64,000 nt of DNA from Dietzia aurantiaca. GTDB taxonomy: Bacteria; Actinomycetota; Actinomycetes; Mycobacteriales; Mycobacteriaceae. The stretch lies in contig NZ_JAIFXZ010000001.1 in assembly GCF_021033825.1 (NCBI RefSeq), positions 248,001 to 312,000 on the forward strand, in the 5' to 3' direction. The translations under genes were made by a program, and so were the position numbers. The notes beneath the pieces are model-generated. The model searched no databases. It was not told the origin of the DNA and was given only the letters and a program-made list of their open reading frames with translations. Of the stretch, positions 63,160-64,000 are shown one piece after another (within the stretch, counting starts at the first letter, position 1; every line of letters begins with the position of its first letter).

Positions 63160-64000
63160 TCAGCCGAAGAAGACGCTGCCGCGTCGCGCGAGGTTCCGGA
63201 ACAGCGTGTTCTGGATGGTCTCGCGGACCTGGTCGGTGATCTCGAAGACCACCATCGGGTCATCGGCGGCGTCCGGCCCCAGGTGTGCGGTCTCGATGGG
63301 CTCGCCGAACTCCATCGTCCACTTGGTGGGCAACGGGATACCGCCGAGCCCGCCGAGGAGCGGGAACGTCGGGGTGATGGGCATGTACGGCAGTCCGAGC
63401 AGCCGCGCGAGCGCCGGGATCTCGCCGATCTTCGGGTAGATCTCCTCCGAGCCGACGACCGAGCACGGGATGATCGGCGCGCCGGCGGCCAGCGCGGTGG
63501 ACACGAACCCGCCGCGGCCAAAGCGCTGCAGTCGGTAGCGGTCGGCGAACGGCTTACCGAGGCCCTTGAAACCCTCGGGCCACACGGCCACCACGTGACC
63601 GTCCTCGAGCAGCCGCTCGGCGTCGGCGTTGCAGGCCAGGGTGGCGCCCGCCCGGCGGGCCAGCGGCGCGGACACGGGCAGCGTCATGGCCAGGTCCGCG
63701 GCCAGCAGACGCAGGGCGCGACCACCGTGGTCGTGGACCGCGACGCTGGTCATCAGCCCGTCGAGCGGGAGCACGCCGGCATGGTTGGACACGATCAACC
63801 CCGCGCCCTCGGCCGGGATGTTGTCCGCCCCGATCACCTCGACGCGGAACCAGTGCTCGAAAAGCGGGCGCCACAGGGGAAGCCAGACGTTGGTGTAGAA
63901 GTGTTCGTCGAAGCCGAACTCGTCGACCTCATAGCCGCCGGTGATGCGGGTCGCCAGGACCTCCCCGGCGGAGTTGATGGCCTCGGCCATCCCGGACAGC
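63160..64000 (-). CDS. Lysophospholipid acyltransferase family protein, probably truncated by the window end
   Basis: At least 276 residues of a PlsC-type acyltransferase. The histidine-aspartate motif is SNHAGVLPLDG (spacing slightly longer than the usual NHx4D), the second motif VWPEGFKGLG supplies the PEG, and the protein ends RNLARRGSVFFG. An ATG occurs at 63990, but the frame stays open to the window edge (LSG before that methionine) and mycobacterial relatives have longer N-termini, so the true start is probably beyond 64000. It would acylate a lipid at the inner membrane face. Convergent with the HAD gene, seven bases apart. Confidence 0.85.
   Translation of the reverse strand, partial: LSGMAEAINSAGEVLATRITGGYEVDEFGFDEHFYTNVWLPLWRPLFEHWFRVEVIGADNIPAEGAGLIVSNHAGVLPLDGLMTSVAVHDHGGRALRLLAADLAMTLPVSAPLARRAGATLACNADAERLLEDGHVVAVWPEGFKGLGKPFADRYRLQRFGRGGFVSTALAAGAPIIPCSVVGSEEIYPKIGEIPALARLLGLPYMPITPTFPLLGGLGGIPLPTKWTMEFGEPIETAHLGPDAADDPMVVFEITDQVRETIQNTLFRNLARRGSVFFG

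Overview
The window is strongly G+C-rich, gene-dense DNA with many 1-4 base ATGA/GTGA/TGATG gene overlaps and frequent GTG starts. It resembles a mycolic-acid actinobacterium (order Mycobacteriales). The order hemA-hemC-hemD-hemB and hemL-phosphatase-resA-ccdA-resB-ccsB, the Ku/LigD pair with lysine-rich tails, a 13E12/DUF222 HNH gene and an IdeR/DtxR-type iron box all fit. Dietzia is my best guess at genus; this is an inference, not a database result.

Layout. 1-0.3 kb: end of a solute-binding protein gene and a terminator. 0.3-6.9 kb: catabolic operon (SnoaL-like protein, TauE-type permease, SDR, amidase, aldehyde dehydrogenase) with a divergent TetR gene and a second SDR. 7.0-10.9 kb: ferric-siderophore ABC importer around an iron box. 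11.0-14.5 kb: proline-rich membrane protein, fatty-acyl-CoA synthetase, TetR, small acidic protein. 14.8-22.5 kb: M20 hydrolase, Ku, ECF42-type sigma factor with its DGPF/YCII partner, DUF1295 membrane protein, three-domain LigD. 22.6-29.3 kb: racemase, Baeyer-Villiger-type monooxygenase, acyl-CoA ligase, TetR and iron-type alcohol dehydrogenase, tied together by three copies of an ACTAAC-N4-GTTAGT-like operator. 29.7-34.9 kb: CotH kinase-like protein, DUF4956 protein, VTC polyphosphate polymerase-like protein and a two-component system; cotH, the kinase and the regulator all carry frame or nonsense lesions. 35.0-41.3 kb: medium-chain acyl-CoA synthetase, sodium:solute symporter and small membrane partner, with a divergent crotonase and GAF-PucR regulator. 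41.4-43.4 kb: ArsR, double SRPBCC protein, RibD/DHFR-like reductase. 43.6-45.2 kb: 13E12-type HNH protein with an SOS-like box. 45.2-52.1 kb: system II cytochrome c maturation genes and hemL, with a tRNA-Gly gene set between ccdA and resB. 52.1-60.9 kb: secreted TAP-type peptidase, three small membrane proteins, hemB, hemD, hemC, hemA. 61.3-64.0 kb: small HNH protein, glutaredoxin-like protein, HAD-IB phosphatase, and an acyltransferase gene running off the end.

How they work together. HemA, HemL, HemB, HemC and HemD cover glutamyl-tRNA to uroporphyrinogen III, and ResA/CcdA/ResB/CcsB attach heme to c-type cytochromes outside the membrane. Ku and LigD form the bacterial end-joining pair. The 22.6-29.3 kb genes could take a secondary alcohol to ketone, ester, acid, acyl-CoA and then to the epimer needed for beta-oxidation, with no esterase in the window. 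The 35-41 kb cluster looks like uptake, activation and beta-oxidation of an unidentified carboxylate.

Most notable points: the shared operator of the monooxygenase regulon, and the clustered decay (or local sequence error) of the polyphosphate/CotH/two-component locus.
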